Shown here one piece after another: positions 26,555 to 38,300 of a DNA stretch of 47,475 bases (positions are counted from its first letter, which is position 1; each line of letters begins with the position of its first letter). Origin of the DNA: Laspinema palackyanum D2a (GTDB taxonomy: Bacteria; Cyanobacteriota; Cyanobacteriia; Cyanobacteriales; Laspinemataceae); contig JAMXFF010000054.1 of NCBI GenBank assembly GCA_025370845.1, positions 1-47,475 of the forward strand. The letters run 5' to 3'. A model generated the notes under the pieces. That model was not told the DNA's origin and ran no database searches. It worked only from the letters and a program-made list of their open reading frames with translations. A program made the position numbers and the translations under genes.

Positions 26555-27418
26555 GTGAGTAATAGTCAGACTGAAAATCAAGCCGTTAAAGGATGGCATG
26601 GCAGCTTAGAATTAGCTTATGCTCAATCGGGAACAGCCACCCAAATGGTATCGGCTAAGGCGACGGCCCCTCTCAAGATGCAGCGACCTTTTTATCCGGA
26701 AGGGGAAGGGGTTTGTCATAGTGTAATTTTGCATACTGCTGGGGGAATTGTGGGCGGTGATTCCCTGGGACAATCGATTCATCTTAAGGAAAATGCTCAT
26801 GCCTTAATTACCACCGCAGCGGCGGCTAAGATTTATCGGAGTATGGGGGAAGTTGCACGGCAAACTATTCAGATTAAAGTAGATTCTGGGGCTTATTGTG
26901 AATGGCTTCCCCAGGAAAGTATTATTTTTAATGGGGCAATCTATCGCCAAGATTTACGGATTGAATTAGCCCCGAATGCCCGCTTTTTGTTGTGGGAAAT
27001 TAACCGATTTGGACGGAGTGCCAGGGGGGAAACCTTTGTTCAGGGAAAGTGGCGATCGCAGACGGAAATCTGGCAAGAAGGTAGTCCCCTCTGGATCGAT
27101 CGCCAACATCTCCAGGGGAGTGAATCCGCAGTTGCCTCGAACTCCGCTTTAGCCGGTTTCCCCATTGTGGCGACTCTCGCCTGGATTGGGGACCCGGTGA
27201 CCCCGGAATTGGTTCAGGAAGCGCGATCGCTGTGGGACGCACGTTCCCGTTCCTCCTCGGGTGAAGCTGGCGTCACCAGGCTGACTCACGGATTATTATG
27301 TCGATATCGTGGATCTTCGACCCCCGAAGTGCGAAACTGGTTTAGTGAAGTTTGGCAACTCCTGCGCCTGAGTTTTATAGGCCGTCCGAGTTGTCCTCCG
27401 CGAGTTTGGCCGATTTGA
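26555..27418 (+). CDS. ureD: Urease accessory protein UreD
   Basis: A 287-residue protein of UreD/UreH family length, starting at a GTG at 26555 with GAGA 4 bases ahead. Family blocks are [58 protein letters not shown] and [12 protein letters not shown], then [17 protein letters not shown], and it ends ...[14 protein letters not shown], a typical UreD end. It is the scaffold that binds apourease and UreF-UreG. It is separated from urtE by the 550-base repeat region and leads ureA and ureB by 10 bases. Confidence 0.96.
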   Translation: MSNSQTENQAVKGWHGSLELAYAQSGTATQMVSAKATAPLKMQRPFYPEGEGVCHSVILHTAGGIVGGDSLGQSIHLKENAHALITTAAAAKIYRSMGEVARQTIQIKVDSGAYCEWLPQESIIFNGAIYRQDLRIELAPNARFLLWEINRFGRSARGETFVQGKWRSQTEIWQEGSPLWIDRQHLQGSESAVASNSALAGFPIVATLAWIGDPVTPELVQEARSLWDARSRSSSGEAGVTRLTHGLLCRYRGSSTPEVRNWFSEVWQLLRLSFIGRPSCPPRVWPI

Positions 27419-27428
27419 AGGACTTATT

Positions 27429-27731
27429 ATGCAACTTTCTCCCCAAGAAAAAGACAAATTATTGATTTTTACCGCCGCGTTAGTTGCCGAACGCCGTAAA
27501 AATCGCGGCTTACTTTTAAATTACCCCGAAGCGGTTGCCTATATTTCTGCTGCTATTTTAGAAGGGGCAAGAGATGGCAGAAGCGTCGCCGATTTGATGA
27601 GCTATGGTGCCACCTTACTCACCCGGGAGGAAGTGATGGAAGGCGTCCCGGAAATGGTGGCGGAAGTACAGGTGGAAGCAACGTTTCCTGATGGCACCAA
27701 ATTGGTGACGGTTCACAATCCGATTCGATAA
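27429..27731 (+). CDS. ureA: Urease gamma subunit
   Basis: A 100-residue protein, exactly the usual gamma-subunit length, with [52 protein letters not shown] and [20 protein letters not shown]. It forms the UreABC trimer unit with UreB and UreC. It lies 10 bases after ureD. Confidence 0.98.
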   Translation: MQLSPQEKDKLLIFTAALVAERRKNRGLLLNYPEAVAYISAAILEGARDGRSVADLMSYGATLLTREEVMEGVPEMVAEVQVEATFPDGTKLVTVHNPIR

Positions 27732-27771
27732 ATTAAATCGATTTAATCTGAAATCCTACAGGTAAGAGGTA

Positions 27772-28086
27772 ATGATGATTCCTGGAGAAATTATTGTTAA
27801 AACTGGAGAAATTGAGCTAAATGCGGGACGAAAAACTGTCCGATTGCAGGTAGCCAATGCAGGCGATCGCCCAATTCAAGTGGGTTCACATTATCATTTT
27901 TTTGAGGTCAATGAAGCCTTGAGTTTTGACCGAGATGCTGCCCGAGGAATGCACCTAAATATTCCCGCAGGAACTGCGGTGCGGTTTGAACCGGGAGATG
28001 AGCGAGAGGTGGAATTAGTTCCCTTTGTCGGCAGTCGTCAGGTGTATGGGTTCAATGGTCAAATTAATGGCCCATTGGACTCCTAA
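27772..28086 (+). CDS. ureB: Urease beta subunit
   Basis: A 104-residue protein with [17 protein letters not shown], the beta-subunit signature [39 protein letters not shown] and [16 protein letters not shown]. Two adjacent ATGs (27772, 27775) follow AAGAGGT; either may be used. The alpha subunit gene ureC, which normally follows and carries the nickel site, is absent: the next gene is an NDH-2, 145 bases on. Confidence 0.98.
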   Translation: MMIPGEIIVKTGEIELNAGRKTVRLQVANAGDRPIQVGSHYHFFEVNEALSFDRDAARGMHLNIPAGTAVRFEPGDEREVELVPFVGSRQVYGFNGQINGPLDS

Positions 28087-28231
28087 TGCTCAAAGTCTGT
28101 AACCGTCACTACTACCATTGTTAAGAATTTCTTTTAAAGTGGAAGCAGTCCTCACTCTCACCCTGGTTCTTGCGGGAGTTCGGGGGAGAAAATGGGGAGA
28201 AATTTCCTCTAAAACTAGAAATATATAACTC

Positions 28232-29593
28232 ATGGTAGATGTAAAATCGACGACACCGATTCATCAGGTTGTGATTGTGGGGGGTGGATTTGGGGGGCTT
28301 TATGCCGCCCAGTCCCTGGGTCGTGCTCCTGTCCAAGTCACCCTCATTGATAAACGGAATTTTCATTTATTTCAACCCCTGCTTTATCAAGTGGCAACGG
28401 GAACCCTTTCCCCGGCAGATATTGCCTCTCCCTTGCGGGGGGTTCTCAGTAAAAATAAGAATACCAAAGTGCTGCTGGAAGAAGCGGTGGATATTGACCC
28501 CGAACAGCAAACCTTGAAGTTGTTAGGGGAAGAAATTCGATATGATACGTTAATTGTTGCCACGGGGGTGAGTCATCATTATTTTGGCAATGACCACTGG
28601 GAAGACAAAGCGCCGGGGTTAAAAACCGTGGAAGATGCTTTAGAAATGCGGCGGCGAATTTTTATGGCATTTGAAGCGGCAGAGAAGGAAACGGACCCAC
28701 AAAAACGCCAAGCTTGGTTAACTTTTGCGATCGCAGGAGGGGGACCGACGGGGGTGGAATTAGCCGGGGCGATCGCCGAATTGGCGCATAACACCTTAAA
28801 AGAAGATTTTCGCAATATTGACACCACGGAAGCGAAAATTTTGCTGTTAGAAGGGATGGATAGAATTCTACCGCCTTATCCCCCAGAATTGTCCGTGAAA
28901 GCGGAAAAATCTTTACATGAATTAGGGGTAACGGTACAAACCAATAGTTTGGTCACCAATGTCACAGAAGATGCGGTCACCGTCCGACGTAACGATGGGG
29001 AGGAAATCATTCCCACGCGCACTTTATTATGGGCGGCAGGGGTGAAAGCATCGGGAATGGGTGAAATTTTGGCCCAACGGACGGGAGTGGAACGCGATCG
29101 CGCTGGACGATTGATTGTGGAACCTGATTTAAGTTTACCGGGATATCCGAATATTTTTGCGATCGGGGATTTGGCCCATTTTGCTCATCAAGATGGCAAA
29201 CCTTTACCCGGGGTTGCGCCGGTTGCCATGCAGGAAGGGGAATATGTCGCCAAGGTGATTCAACAGCGCTTCAAACAAAAGGAATATCCGCCCTTTCATT
29301 ATGTAGATTTTGGCAGTTTAGCGGTGATTGGACGTCATGCAGCGGTTGTGGATTTAGGATTTATTCAATTTTCAGGCTTTATTGCATGGCTATTTTGGGT
29401 GTTTGTGCATATCTACTTCTTGATTGAATTTGACAATAAATTAATCGTGATGATTCAGTGGGGTTGGAACTATTTTACTCGCAAACGGGGGGCGCGATTA
29501 ATTACCGGAGAAGAGGCCAAAATGTTAATTGAAATTGATGGTCGAGGGGACTATCATCTCCCGGAACTGGAAAAAGAAACCTTGGAAGTGTAA
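28232..29593 (+). CDS. Type II NAD(P)H dehydrogenase (NDH-2)
   Basis: A 453-residue two-dinucleotide-binding flavoprotein. The FAD site is VVIVGGGFGGLYAAQSLG near the N-terminus, followed by LIDKRNFHLFQPLLYQVATG, and the NAD(P)H site is FAIAGGGPTGVELAGAIAEL. A second FAD block, PGYPNIFAIGDLA, and GVAPVAMQEGEYVAKVI complete the pattern. The C-terminal region has a hydrophobic stretch (SGFIAWLFWVFVHIYFLIEF) for membrane attachment. It passes electrons from NAD(P)H to quinone without pumping protons. Paralogue identity (NdbA, B or C) is not assigned. Confidence 0.95.
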   Translation: MVDVKSTTPIHQVVIVGGGFGGLYAAQSLGRAPVQVTLIDKRNFHLFQPLLYQVATGTLSPADIASPLRGVLSKNKNTKVLLEEAVDIDPEQQTLKLLGEEIRYDTLIVATGVSHHYFGNDHWEDKAPGLKTVEDALEMRRRIFMAFEAAEKETDPQKRQAWLTFAIAGGGPTGVELAGAIAELAHNTLKEDFRNIDTTEAKILLLEGMDRILPPYPPELSVKAEKSLHELGVTVQTNSLVTNVTEDAVTVRRNDGEEIIPTRTLLWAAGVKASGMGEILAQRTGVERDRAGRLIVEPDLSLPGYPNIFAIGDLAHFAHQDGKPLPGVAPVAMQEGEYVAKVIQQRFKQKEYPPFHYVDFGSLAVIGRHAAVVDLGFIQFSGFIAWLFWVFVHIYFLIEFDNKLIVMIQWGWNYFTRKRGARLITGEEAKMLIEIDGRGDYHLPELEKETLEV

Positions 29594-29705
29594 TCTGTCA
29601 CCTGCATTTTGTGCCGAGTGAGGAGAATCGGGCGGAATGACTCGAAAATCTGGCGATCGCAATATCACCCTAAGACACCCTATCAACAGGGCGATCGCCA
29701 CTTTT

Positions 29706-30026
29706 TCAAAATACAATTTTATCCACAACCTCCATCGGTTCATCGTCATCGGATAAAATATCGAGTAGCCTATCCAGTTCGGTAATTTCCAACAGATAAA
29801 TCACCGATCCTTTCAGGTTACACAAACTTAAACGGCGGCCTGTTTTTTTAGCCAGTTGATTGGCGCTGATTAATGCCATGAGTCCCGAATGACTCACCGT
29901 GGTGACTTCCCCTAAGTCAATAAACCAGCGATTGTATTTTTCCCAGGCTAAACGCGCGATATTTTGTTGAAGCATCGCCGCTGCTTTTAAGTCTAAATTC
30001 CCTTGGGGCTGAAGGACTACGTTCAT
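29706..30026 (-). CDS. STAS-domain protein (anti-sigma factor antagonist-like)
   Basis: A 106-residue single STAS domain from the ATG at 30026, chosen because GAGGAAA lies about 6 bases upstream; a longer in-frame start at 30092 lacks this. The phospho-acceptor region reads TVSHSGLMALISANQLA, where the usual D-S-S/T-G is S-H-S-G, keeping the serine. Such proteins are switched by phosphorylation on that serine by an RsbW-like kinase and a PP2C phosphatase. Neither partner is adjacent. A -10-like TATAGT lies at about 30246-30251 on the minus strand. Confidence 0.82.
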   Translation of the reverse strand: MNVVLQPQGNLDLKAAAMLQQNIARLAWEKYNRWFIDLGEVTTVSHSGLMALISANQLAKKTGRRLSLCNLKGSVIYLLEITELDRLLDILSDDDEPMEVVDKIVF

Positions 30027-30396
30027 ACAAATTTCCTCGGGTGATGGGTCTGTATCTTTAGAATCGGCGAGAGTGCACGGGTTCACGCCCATTCCTGACT
30101 CTGCGTAAAAACACGAATGATTTCCCCTGACTTATGGTCAATATCCGTGATTTTGCGGGGATGTTGTGTGATGCAGAAACCTAGAAACAGCGATCATTTG
30201 GCCGAACTTCGGTGATCCCAATCACTGACAAGTAGCGACTATTCAACTATAAGAGGGGGTTTAACCCTCCAGGCTGTTTGCCACTACAGCAAAGAGCCTG
30301 ACTTGTCCGGCTTTATCCAGTTCTGGAGTTGCTATCAGAAGGTCTTGTTAACTCCAGGAGGACGACAAATAGAGGCAATACCGACAGGTTGGCGCA
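30027..30396. other. Intergenic region upstream of the STAS gene
   Basis: About 370 bases separate the STAS gene from the downstream end of the NlpC/P60 gene, both on the minus strand. It contains an interrupted GAGGG/CCCTC inverted repeat near 30253-30270 beside a -10-like TATAGT. No coding region is supported. Confidence 0.5.
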
Positions 30397-31677
30397 TTAG
30401 GCAGGAAGGGTGAGGGTGCGATCGCCGATGGGAATTTGAGGTACTCGTCCCCCCCCAAAATAAATCCGCTGAAAATAGCGATCGTACTGAGTCCCATTTC
30501 TGAGGCGATTAATTTTCACCCCACTGTAACCGCCTCGGGGAGTAGAATGAATGAATTGGGAATTGCCAATATAAATCCCCACATGAGTGGCTAACCGGCG
30601 ATTTTCACTGAAAAAAACTAAATCCCCCGGTTGTAACTCATCCAGGTTTTGCAACGTTTCCGCCACAGGTTGAGAATAGAATTGTTGCTGATAGGCATCC
30701 CGAGGTAAGTAAAAATTTCCCTCGCGAAAAACCGTCTGGACGAAGCCGCTACAGTCGAGACGATTGCCGACGGTTCCCCCCCATAAGTAAGACCCACCTC
30801 CATATTTTTTCTGCGGCATAAATTGTTGAGCAACTTGAATCAGGGGAGTTTTATCCGAGAGCAATTGAGGAGAAATTACCTGGGAATTTGACAATTGCAG
30901 AGTGCGATTATCCGGCAATCTGACGGTGATTTTATCCCCGGAAGTTTCTGGAAGAACTACAGGGAGGCGAGTTCCTAAATACAGGGGTTGGGGTTGAGAA
31001 ATCGTCTCGGTGAGTTGCACTTTCGGGGCATTGAGCCAAGCCTCAAAGGTCGGGCGATCGCATTCCAGCAAATCTTGCCGTTGAATCCAAGCCAGATATC
31101 CATCATCTTCTATTCTGACTCGCACAAATTTACCATCGGCACTATAATCTAATAGCCTGAGCGCAGTTCCCATCCGCACTTGGGTGGCTAAGTCGCGAAT
31201 TTCTAGGGTCGGTTTGGTATAGAGATTGCTAAAAGTTTTGACCGTAATGCCATAATCTAAATCAATATCAGAATAGGGGAAAATTGCCAAATGGGATTCC
31301 GCCCCATTGGGAAAAGTTTCGAGAGCTAATCTTTCAATTAAATCCCGTTCTGGGGCCGTTAAAACTTTCCCATTTAACACGGGAATGTTGCTACCGGAAG
31401 TGATGCTAACCTGGAAGACGGTATCTCGCTCAATGCGAGCAGAAGGTTCTAATCGGGTAATCCTTCCCGATTGTTGAGGAGCAATATCAAAAAAGACTTC
31501 TCGGCGATGGAGTTGCTGTTGTAAAAGCTGTTCCATCTGCGGAGTCAATCGATTCACAAAGGTTTGGATATCGGCGGGAACAGCGTTTCCGGGACTGGAT
31601 AAACTGACGGCGATTAAAAAGGTTAATAATCCGATCCAAAAAGTGGTGATTTTGAGCTTAAATGGGTTCAATTTCAT
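30397..31677 (-). CDS. Exported NlpC/P60 peptidoglycan endopeptidase with SH3 regions
   Basis: A 426-residue protein from the ATG at 31677, which puts a classic signal peptide (LKITTFWIGLLTFLIAVSLS) at the N-terminus; a longer ORF start at 31752 would bury it. The middle part has two SH3b-like segments (about residues 165-230 and 245-300). The C-terminal NlpC/P60 domain carries the triad C309 (DCSGFVQ), H365 (THVGIYIG) and H377 (FIHSTPRGG). It should cut peptide cross-links of peptidoglycan during growth or septum remodelling. Confidence 0.93.
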   Translation of the reverse strand: MKLNPFKLKITTFWIGLLTFLIAVSLSSPGNAVPADIQTFVNRLTPQMEQLLQQQLHRREVFFDIAPQQSGRITRLEPSARIERDTVFQVSITSGSNIPVLNGKVLTAPERDLIERLALETFPNGAESHLAIFPYSDIDLDYGITVKTFSNLYTKPTLEIRDLATQVRMGTALRLLDYSADGKFVRVRIEDDGYLAWIQRQDLLECDRPTFEAWLNAPKVQLTETISQPQPLYLGTRLPVVLPETSGDKITVRLPDNRTLQLSNSQVISPQLLSDKTPLIQVAQQFMPQKKYGGGSYLWGGTVGNRLDCSGFVQTVFREGNFYLPRDAYQQQFYSQPVAETLQNLDELQPGDLVFFSENRRLATHVGIYIGNSQFIHSTPRGGYSGVKINRLRNGTQYDRYFQRIYFGGGRVPQIPIGDRTLTLPA

Positions 31678-32068
31678 CGGGATTCTGTTGTTTTGCAGCA
31701 GCAACTGAAGCTCATGCCTAGCCGCTGTTTTAGGTTTCCGGAAGCATCTCAATTTTGCCTAAAAACCGCTCGGACCTTTCCCCCCTGCCCTTGTAGGGGA
31801 GGGGGGAATTTTATGTCTTTCTCCCCCTGCCCTCAAAGGGAAGGGGGCTGGGGGGTTAGGTCTCTTTTCAAAATTGAGGTCCTCCCCTGTTTCAAGCCCT
31901 CACTCGCGAATCCGGATAGCCTATTTCTGAATGAGGTGGGAGTCGCTTGTGTGGGAAGGAAGCTTCCCTCGCGATAGCCTTCTCTTAGCTGCGGTGGGTT
32001 ATAAAGGTCAGCATCGTATTCCGGGATACAATAAGTAGAGATTCTTTATCCCGTTATCTTGATGATTT
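31678..32068. repeat. Intergenic region with GC-rich inverted repeat
   Basis: About 390 bases between divergent genes. It holds a C6/G6 hairpin (31778-31808, TTCCCCCC...GGGGGGAA) and a related CCCCCTGCCC/GGGAAGGGGG copy at about 31823-31856, typical of dispersed cyanobacterial repeats. A -10-like TACAAT at 32027-32032 lies 36 bases before the kinase ATG. ORFs through the repeat are not supported. Confidence 0.6.
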
Positions 32069-35000
32069 ATGTTCAAGAACGCGATCGCCAGTATGGTTAT
32101 GCACTTGGTCAAACAGGTCCCTCTACGTCGGGTTTTAATTGTTCCTTTTGTGCTGCAAATTGTGTTGGCGGTGGGGTTGACGGGATATCTCTCTTATCGG
32201 AACAGTCAAGAGGCGATCGCCCAACTGGCTTACCAGTTGATGGATGAAGTCAGCGATCGCCTCAAACAACAACTCACCCAACATCTGGCTATTCCCCACC
32301 AAATCAATCGCATCAATGCCGAAACGGTTCGCAACGGTCAACTCAATCTGGCGGATCCGGAGGACCTTGAACGCCATCTCTTTCAACAGATCCAGGTGTT
32401 TAAAGAGGTCAGCCACATTTTAGTGGGCACAGAACAGGGAGTATTGCGAATTGCCTCTTCTTATCCCGTCTGGGGAATGCTGATGTCAGATCCCCTCGAA
32501 GAGAACTTAATCTATTATTATCGGCTCGGGCAGGATGGTAAAAAAACTTATTTGATTGACTCCTGGAGGCAACCGCCAGTCCAGCAGCGTCCCTGGTATC
32601 GTCGAGCCGTGGAGGCAGCTCAACCCACTTGGGTGCCTATTTTTGAGGTAGGGAATGGTTCGGACCTCTCCCTGAATGCGAGTTATCCCCTCTATGATCC
32701 TCAGAGTGGGAAACTCCTGGGGGTGTTTTCTGCCGCCTCTGATCTTTCGTTGATTCCTGAATTCCTCGCCAAGTTGAGGGTTGGGAACAAGGGACGAGTG
32801 TTTATCATGGAACGGAATGGGTTGCTCGTCGGCAGTTCCAACTTGGAACTCCCCTATCGCATCCGGGAGGACAATCAAACTCAACGGTTGCAACGACTTC
32901 AGGGGATAGAGAGTCAAGACCCTTTGGTTCAAAAAACCAGTGAATATTTGCGATCGCACTGGACCCATTGGCAGACCCTGAAGAAACCTGAACACTTAGA
33001 GTTTCGCATCGCCGGAAATCTTCATTATTTACAACTGGTTCCTTTCCAGGATGACTTGGGGTTAGATTGGCTGATTGCCGTGGTGATTCCTGCGGAGGAT
33101 TTTATGCAGGACATTGAGGAGAACACTCGTCTGATGGTTTTTCTTTGTATTCTGGCCCTGTTTGGGGCGATCGGCTGCGGACTGATGACCGCTGCCTGGA
33201 TCACCGAACCGATTTTATCCCTCAATTTAGCCGCGAAGGATATAGCTAAAGGAGAACGGCACAAACCCGTCAAAATCTCTGAGATTCATGAAGTGGGAGA
33301 ATTAGCCCTTTCCTTTAATCAAATGGCACTCCAACTCCAAAACTCCTTAGCGGAACTGCAAACCTTAAATCAGGCCCTTTCCCAGAGTGAACGCCGCTTG
33401 CATGACTTTCTGGAAGCCTTGCCTGTGGGGGTGACGGTGATGAATCCCGATGGCAGTCTGGCCTATGTTAATCCCACGGGAGAACGCTTATTTAGAAAGG
33501 GAATTGTTGCCGATATCACCGCCAAAGATTTATCAAAAACCTATCAAGTCTATCGGACAGGAACCGATGAACTTTACCCCACAGAACAACTTCCAGGCAT
33601 CCGGGCATTACAGGGGGAAACCGTGATGGTTGATGATTTAGAAATCCGCTTTGATGCGGAGCCAATTGTTCCTTTGAAAGTTTATTCAATCCCAATTTAT
33701 AACTCTAAAGGAGAGATTATTTATTCTATTAATGCTTATGAAGATATTAGGGAAATTCAGCAAGCGAAATCTGTTTTGAACGATTATAATCGAGTTTTGA
33801 AACAACAAGTTGAAGAACGAACGGCTGAATTAATGGCGGCCAAAGAAGCGGCGGAAATTGCGAATCGGGCGAAAAGCCGCTTTTTAGCTAATATGAGCCA
33901 TGAATTGCGAACCCCCCTGAATGCGATTCTCGGTTTTACTCACTTGATCGGACGCCATCCCACCTTACCGGCGGAATGTCGAGAACAGACTGAGATTATT
34001 CGGCGCAGTGGTCAACATCTGTTAACCCTGATTAATGATGTTTTAGATATGGCGAAGATTGAATCGGGACGCATCAGTGTGACGGAAACCCGTTTTGATT
34101 TGTATGGCTTACTCGATGATGTGAAATCGATGTTTTGCTTTAAAGCCCAGGAAAAAAGATTGCAGATTTCTGTAAAGTACGGTCCCGAGGTTCCGCGATA
34201 TTTACAGACCGATGAAATGAAACTGCGACAGGTGTTGATTAATTTAGTGGGAAATGCCATAAAGTTTACCCAAACCGGGGGGGTGGGTTTATGGGTGAGA
34301 CGATGGAGTGCGGATCAGGAATCGGGGACGGTTTTGGACAATCAAGGGGGGGTGATTTCCGGGCTTCCTGGGAATATGTTGGCCTTTGAAGTGAGAGATA
34401 CGGGACCGGGAATTGCCAAGGAAGATATCGAGAATCTCTTTGATGCCTTCGTACAAACCAAAAGCGGATCTATCTCTGCGGAAGGAACGGGACTGGGATT
34501 ACCGATCTCGCGGAAGTTCGTCCAACTGATGGGAGGGGAGATCACCCTAGAATCTGAACTGGGACGGGGTAGTTGCTTCACGGTTTATCTGCCGGTGAAG
34601 GAAGTCTCGGAAATCCCCGAAGCGACTCCAGAGACTGCACCCCGTCCAGTGGCCCTGGCCCCGAACCAACCCCGGTATCGGATTGCGATTGTGGATGATC
34701 AATTAGATAGTCGGCAACTGTTAGTTGCGTTGTTGTCTCCCTTCGGCTTTGAACTGCGGGAAGCGACGAATGGGCAAGAGGCGATCGCCCTGTGGTCAGA
34801 ATGGTATCCCCATCTGATGTTTATAGATATGCAGATGCCGGTCCTGGATGGTTATCAAGCCACCCAGCAGATTAAAGAGATGGCCGGCGATCAGGAAACT
34901 GTGATTATTGCGGTTACCGCGAGTATCCTCTCCTCAGAAACAGCCAGTATCCTTTCGGCAGGATGCGATGATTGGATTCGCAAACCCTTTCCTGAATCCG

Positions 35001-35314
35001 TTATCTTTGAGACAATACAGAACTATATCGGTGCGCGCTTTATTTATGAAGAAAAATCCCATCCAGAGTCCTCTTTCTTCACGCCCCCGATATTACTCAA
35101 TCCAGCATTGCTGTCGGACTGGCCTTCAGGGATTCTCGAAGAACTGGAACGGGCAGTAGTCTGTATTGATGTAGCGGGGATGAACCAGGCGATCGCCCAA
35201 ATTGCCCTCCATCCCCCCGAGGAAAATGCCGCGATCGCAAAGGCCCTGAAACAGTGGGTCGATGAATTTGATTATCCGAGTATTTTGTCATTTATTCGTC
35301 CGAGTCAATTATAA
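32069..35314 (+). CDS. Hybrid histidine kinase: dCACHE-HAMP-PAS-HisKA-HATPase-REC
   Basis: A 1081-residue membrane kinase. TM1 is at about 17-42, a large extracytoplasmic dCACHE-like sensor spans about 43-350 ([20 protein letters not shown], then [20 protein letters not shown]), TM2 is at 355-378, then HAMP and a PAS domain (about 441-572). The HisKA box [10 protein letters not shown] has H611; the ATPase has [17 protein letters not shown] and GTGLGLPIS. The C-terminal receiver has D920 ([12 protein letters not shown]). A helical tail of about 75 residues follows and recurs in the next protein. dCACHE domains usually bind small metabolites. It lies 2 bases from the next gene. Confidence 0.95.
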   Translation: MFKNAIASMVMHLVKQVPLRRVLIVPFVLQIVLAVGLTGYLSYRNSQEAIAQLAYQLMDEVSDRLKQQLTQHLAIPHQINRINAETVRNGQLNLADPEDLERHLFQQIQVFKEVSHILVGTEQGVLRIASSYPVWGMLMSDPLEENLIYYYRLGQDGKKTYLIDSWRQPPVQQRPWYRRAVEAAQPTWVPIFEVGNGSDLSLNASYPLYDPQSGKLLGVFSAASDLSLIPEFLAKLRVGNKGRVFIMERNGLLVGSSNLELPYRIREDNQTQRLQRLQGIESQDPLVQKTSEYLRSHWTHWQTLKKPEHLEFRIAGNLHYLQLVPFQDDLGLDWLIAVVIPAEDFMQDIEENTRLMVFLCILALFGAIGCGLMTAAWITEPILSLNLAAKDIAKGERHKPVKISEIHEVGELALSFNQMALQLQNSLAELQTLNQALSQSERRLHDFLEALPVGVTVMNPDGSLAYVNPTGERLFRKGIVADITAKDLSKTYQVYRTGTDELYPTEQLPGIRALQGETVMVDDLEIRFDAEPIVPLKVYSIPIYNSKGEIIYSINAYEDIREIQQAKSVLNDYNRVLKQQVEERTAELMAAKEAAEIANRAKSRFLANMSHELRTPLNAILGFTHLIGRHPTLPAECREQTEIIRRSGQHLLTLINDVLDMAKIESGRISVTETRFDLYGLLDDVKSMFCFKAQEKRLQISVKYGPEVPRYLQTDEMKLRQVLINLVGNAIKFTQTGGVGLWVRRWSADQESGTVLDNQGGVISGLPGNMLAFEVRDTGPGIAKEDIENLFDAFVQTKSGSISAEGTGLGLPISRKFVQLMGGEITLESELGRGSCFTVYLPVKEVSEIPEATPETAPRPVALAPNQPRYRIAIVDDQLDSRQLLVALLSPFGFELREATNGQEAIALWSEWYPHLMFIDMQMPVLDGYQATQQIKEMAGDQETVIIAVTASILSSETASILSAGCDDWIRKPFPESVIFETIQNYIGARFIYEEKSHPESSFFTPPILLNPALLSDWPSGILEELERAVVCIDVAGMNQAIAQIALHPPEENAAIAKALKQWVDEFDYPSILSFIRPSQL

Positions 35315-35316
35315 AA

Positions 35317-38300
35317 ATGAACAGCGCTCAACCTGCCGATAATATATTAGTCGTAGACGATACCCCGGAAAATCTCCGCCTGTTAACCCAAGTCTTATCC
35401 CAGCGGGGGTATGTGGTTCGGCCAGTCCTAGAGGGGAAATCCGCGATCGCCGCTGCCCTTGTGCATCCCCCGGACCTCATTTTGCTGGATATTTTAATGC
35501 CCCAACCCGATGGCTATGAAGTCTGCCAACTCCTGAAATCTGACCCCAGGACGCGGGATATTCCGATTATTTTTCTCACGGCTTTAAGTGATGCCCTGGA
35601 TAAAGTCAAAGCCTTTTCCCTGGGGGCAGTGGATTATATTACCAAACCCTTTGAAGTCGAAGAAGTCATTGCCCGAATTGAAAATCAACTGCGCTTGCGA
35701 TCGCTACAAAAAGAACTGGAAGCCAAAAATCATCACCTCCAACAAGAAATCCAAAATCGTTTATTAGCAGAAACTGCCCTCCTAGACCGGGCCGAAGAAC
35801 TTCGCATCCAAAACACCCTCTTAACCGACCTCGCCAGAAGTCCCGACCTCTATCAGGGAGATAAGACAGCCGCCTTTCACAAACTCATCGCTGCGGCGGT
35901 CAACTATTTAGACCTCGATCGCGCGGGGGTGTGGTTGTATGACGAACCGGGAACAAGACTGGAACGATTCGCCCACTTTGAAAAAAATTTAGAAGGCATT
36001 GAGGCAGTCAATCCCGATCTCCTCGCCGAGTATTTAGTCTCCCTACAAACCGCCTCCACAGACTCCCTCACCTTTGTCTGCCACTTCGACTCGCAGAACT
36101 CCATCTCCTGTGTCCCCCAACCCCGATCAATGGGTTGCCTTTCCCTGGCCCCGATCCGCCAGGACGGTCAAACCATTGGACTCTTAGAAAGTGCCCGGTT
36201 CACCCCCGATCGCCTCTGGACCCCGGAGGAGGAGAACTTCATTCGGTCCCTGGCGGACCTGGCTGCGGTTACGTTGCAAGGGGCCAAACGACAACAGGCC
36301 GATCGCCAGCGTCAGATCACAGAAGAAAAATTTTCCTTAGCCTTTCGCGCTTCTCCTGATGCGATCGCCATCCTTTCTTGGCCGGAATGCCGGTATTTAG
36401 AAGTCAACGACGGGTTTTGTCAGCAACGGGGCTATTCTCGTACAGAAATTCTCGGGAAAACTTCTGAAGAACTCAATTTTATTGTCAATCCAGAAGCCGC
36501 TACCGCCATTCGGGAGCAATTTCGCCAGCAACGCAGCCTGACCAACATAGAAACCCAAATTCGCACCCAAACCGGGGAAATCAAAACCGTTTTGATCTGT
36601 TCGGAATTCGTTGAGATGGATGGGAATCCCGGCATTTTAACCTTTAGTAAAGATATCACCGATCGCGAACGAAACCGACTCGCGATCGAACAACAATTAC
36701 ATCGGAGTAATCTGCTGCGGGAAATCACTGAGCGCATTCGCAGCGAAATCCAAACCCAGCAAGTCTTTGAGACTGCTGCAAATGCGATCGGACGAGCTTT
36801 TAAAGTCTGTCGTTGCTTGATTCATACCTGTGTAGAGGAACCGGTGCCGATGATTCCCGTAATCGGTGAATATTTAAGCCCGGGTCATTCCTCCCTCAAA
36901 CCCCGAACTATTTACCTGGCAGACAATCCGGGCTTAGAACGGTTGCTCTTTGAGGAACGGGCGATCGCCTACGATGATGTCAATACCGACCCCAGGCTGG
37001 AGAGTGCCAATTCCCTGCATCGACAAGTCACCATCAAGTCGATGCTATCCGTGGGGATTTTTTATCAAGGTCAAGCCAATGGGATTATCAGTTTGCACCA
37101 GTGCGATCGCTTTCGTCAGTGGACCGCACAAGAGATAGAACTGATCGAGGCGATCGCCGCGCAACTGGGAATTGCGATCGCCCAAGCCCGACTCCTGGAA
37201 GAGGAAAAACAAGCCCGCCTCGCCTTTGAGCAGCAAAATATCCAGTTACAACGAGAAATCACTGAGCGCCGCATCACCCAAGAAGCCCTCCGGCACAGCG
37301 AACAGAAATATCGAGCCCTGGTGGATGCCTCACAAGATGTCATTTGGTCTATAGATATCCGAGGCTGTTATACATTTATTAATCCAGCAGTGGAAAAAAT
37401 TTACGGTTATACTCCCACCGCAACCCTCGGCTGCAAATTAACTCAATTTGTCGCCCCGGAATACCGCAAGCAGGAAAGAAAGCTCCTGGAACGGCTGCTG
37501 CAAGAGGGAGAACCCCTGCTTCAACATGAAACCCGCTATCAGCGTCAAGACGGCAAACAGATTTACGTCCTGGTGAATGCGATCGCCTTACGCGACTCGG
37601 AAGGGCGGATTCGCGGGGCCACCGGAACCACCATCGATATCACCGAACGCCGACAGCAGGAAGAAGCCTTACGAGCAATGGTAGAAGGCAGTGCTGCCGC
37701 CGGTGGCATGGAATACTTCCGGTCCTGTGTTCGGTCCATCGCCAAGGTGCTGCAAGTCAAATATGCCCTCCTTGCGGAATATAGCAACTCGACCCAAAAT
37801 CGGGTCCGTTCCCTGGCCTTTTGGACCGGCAGTAGCTGGAGTGCACCCATCGAGTATGAACTCCCAGGAACCCCCTGTGAGGTGGTGCTGAAAACGAGCC
37901 AAACCTGTTATTATTCCCAATCTCTCCAGAATCTATTTCCCTCGGATCTCGGCTTAGTTACTCTCAATGCCGAGAGTTATCTGGGTTTACCCATCCAAAC
38001 GGCCCAGGGGGAAATCTTAGGCTATCTGGCGATCCTTGATGACAAACCCATGTTTGCCACGGCTCACACTGAATCCATTTTAAAACTTTTTGCCGATCGC
38101 GCTGCTGTGGAAATCCAACGCCTGAAATCCGAGCAAGCCCTGCAACAAAGTGAGCAACGATTCCGGGCCATTTTCCACTCTATGTTCCAATTTATCGGCC
38201 TGCTCAACCCCGATGGCACCGTCTTGGAACTGAATCAAACCGCCCTAGATTTTATCGGCTTAGAACAGGCCCAAGTGGTCGGTCAACCCTTCTGGGAACT

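Noticed and set aside
28087-28231. Remnant of ureC after ureB
   Set aside because: No frame in the 145 bases shows urease alpha-subunit motifs.
31693-31977. 94-codon ORF
   Set aside because: It runs through GC-rich dispersed repeats and overlaps the start of the NlpC/P60 gene; no ribosome-binding site or family features.
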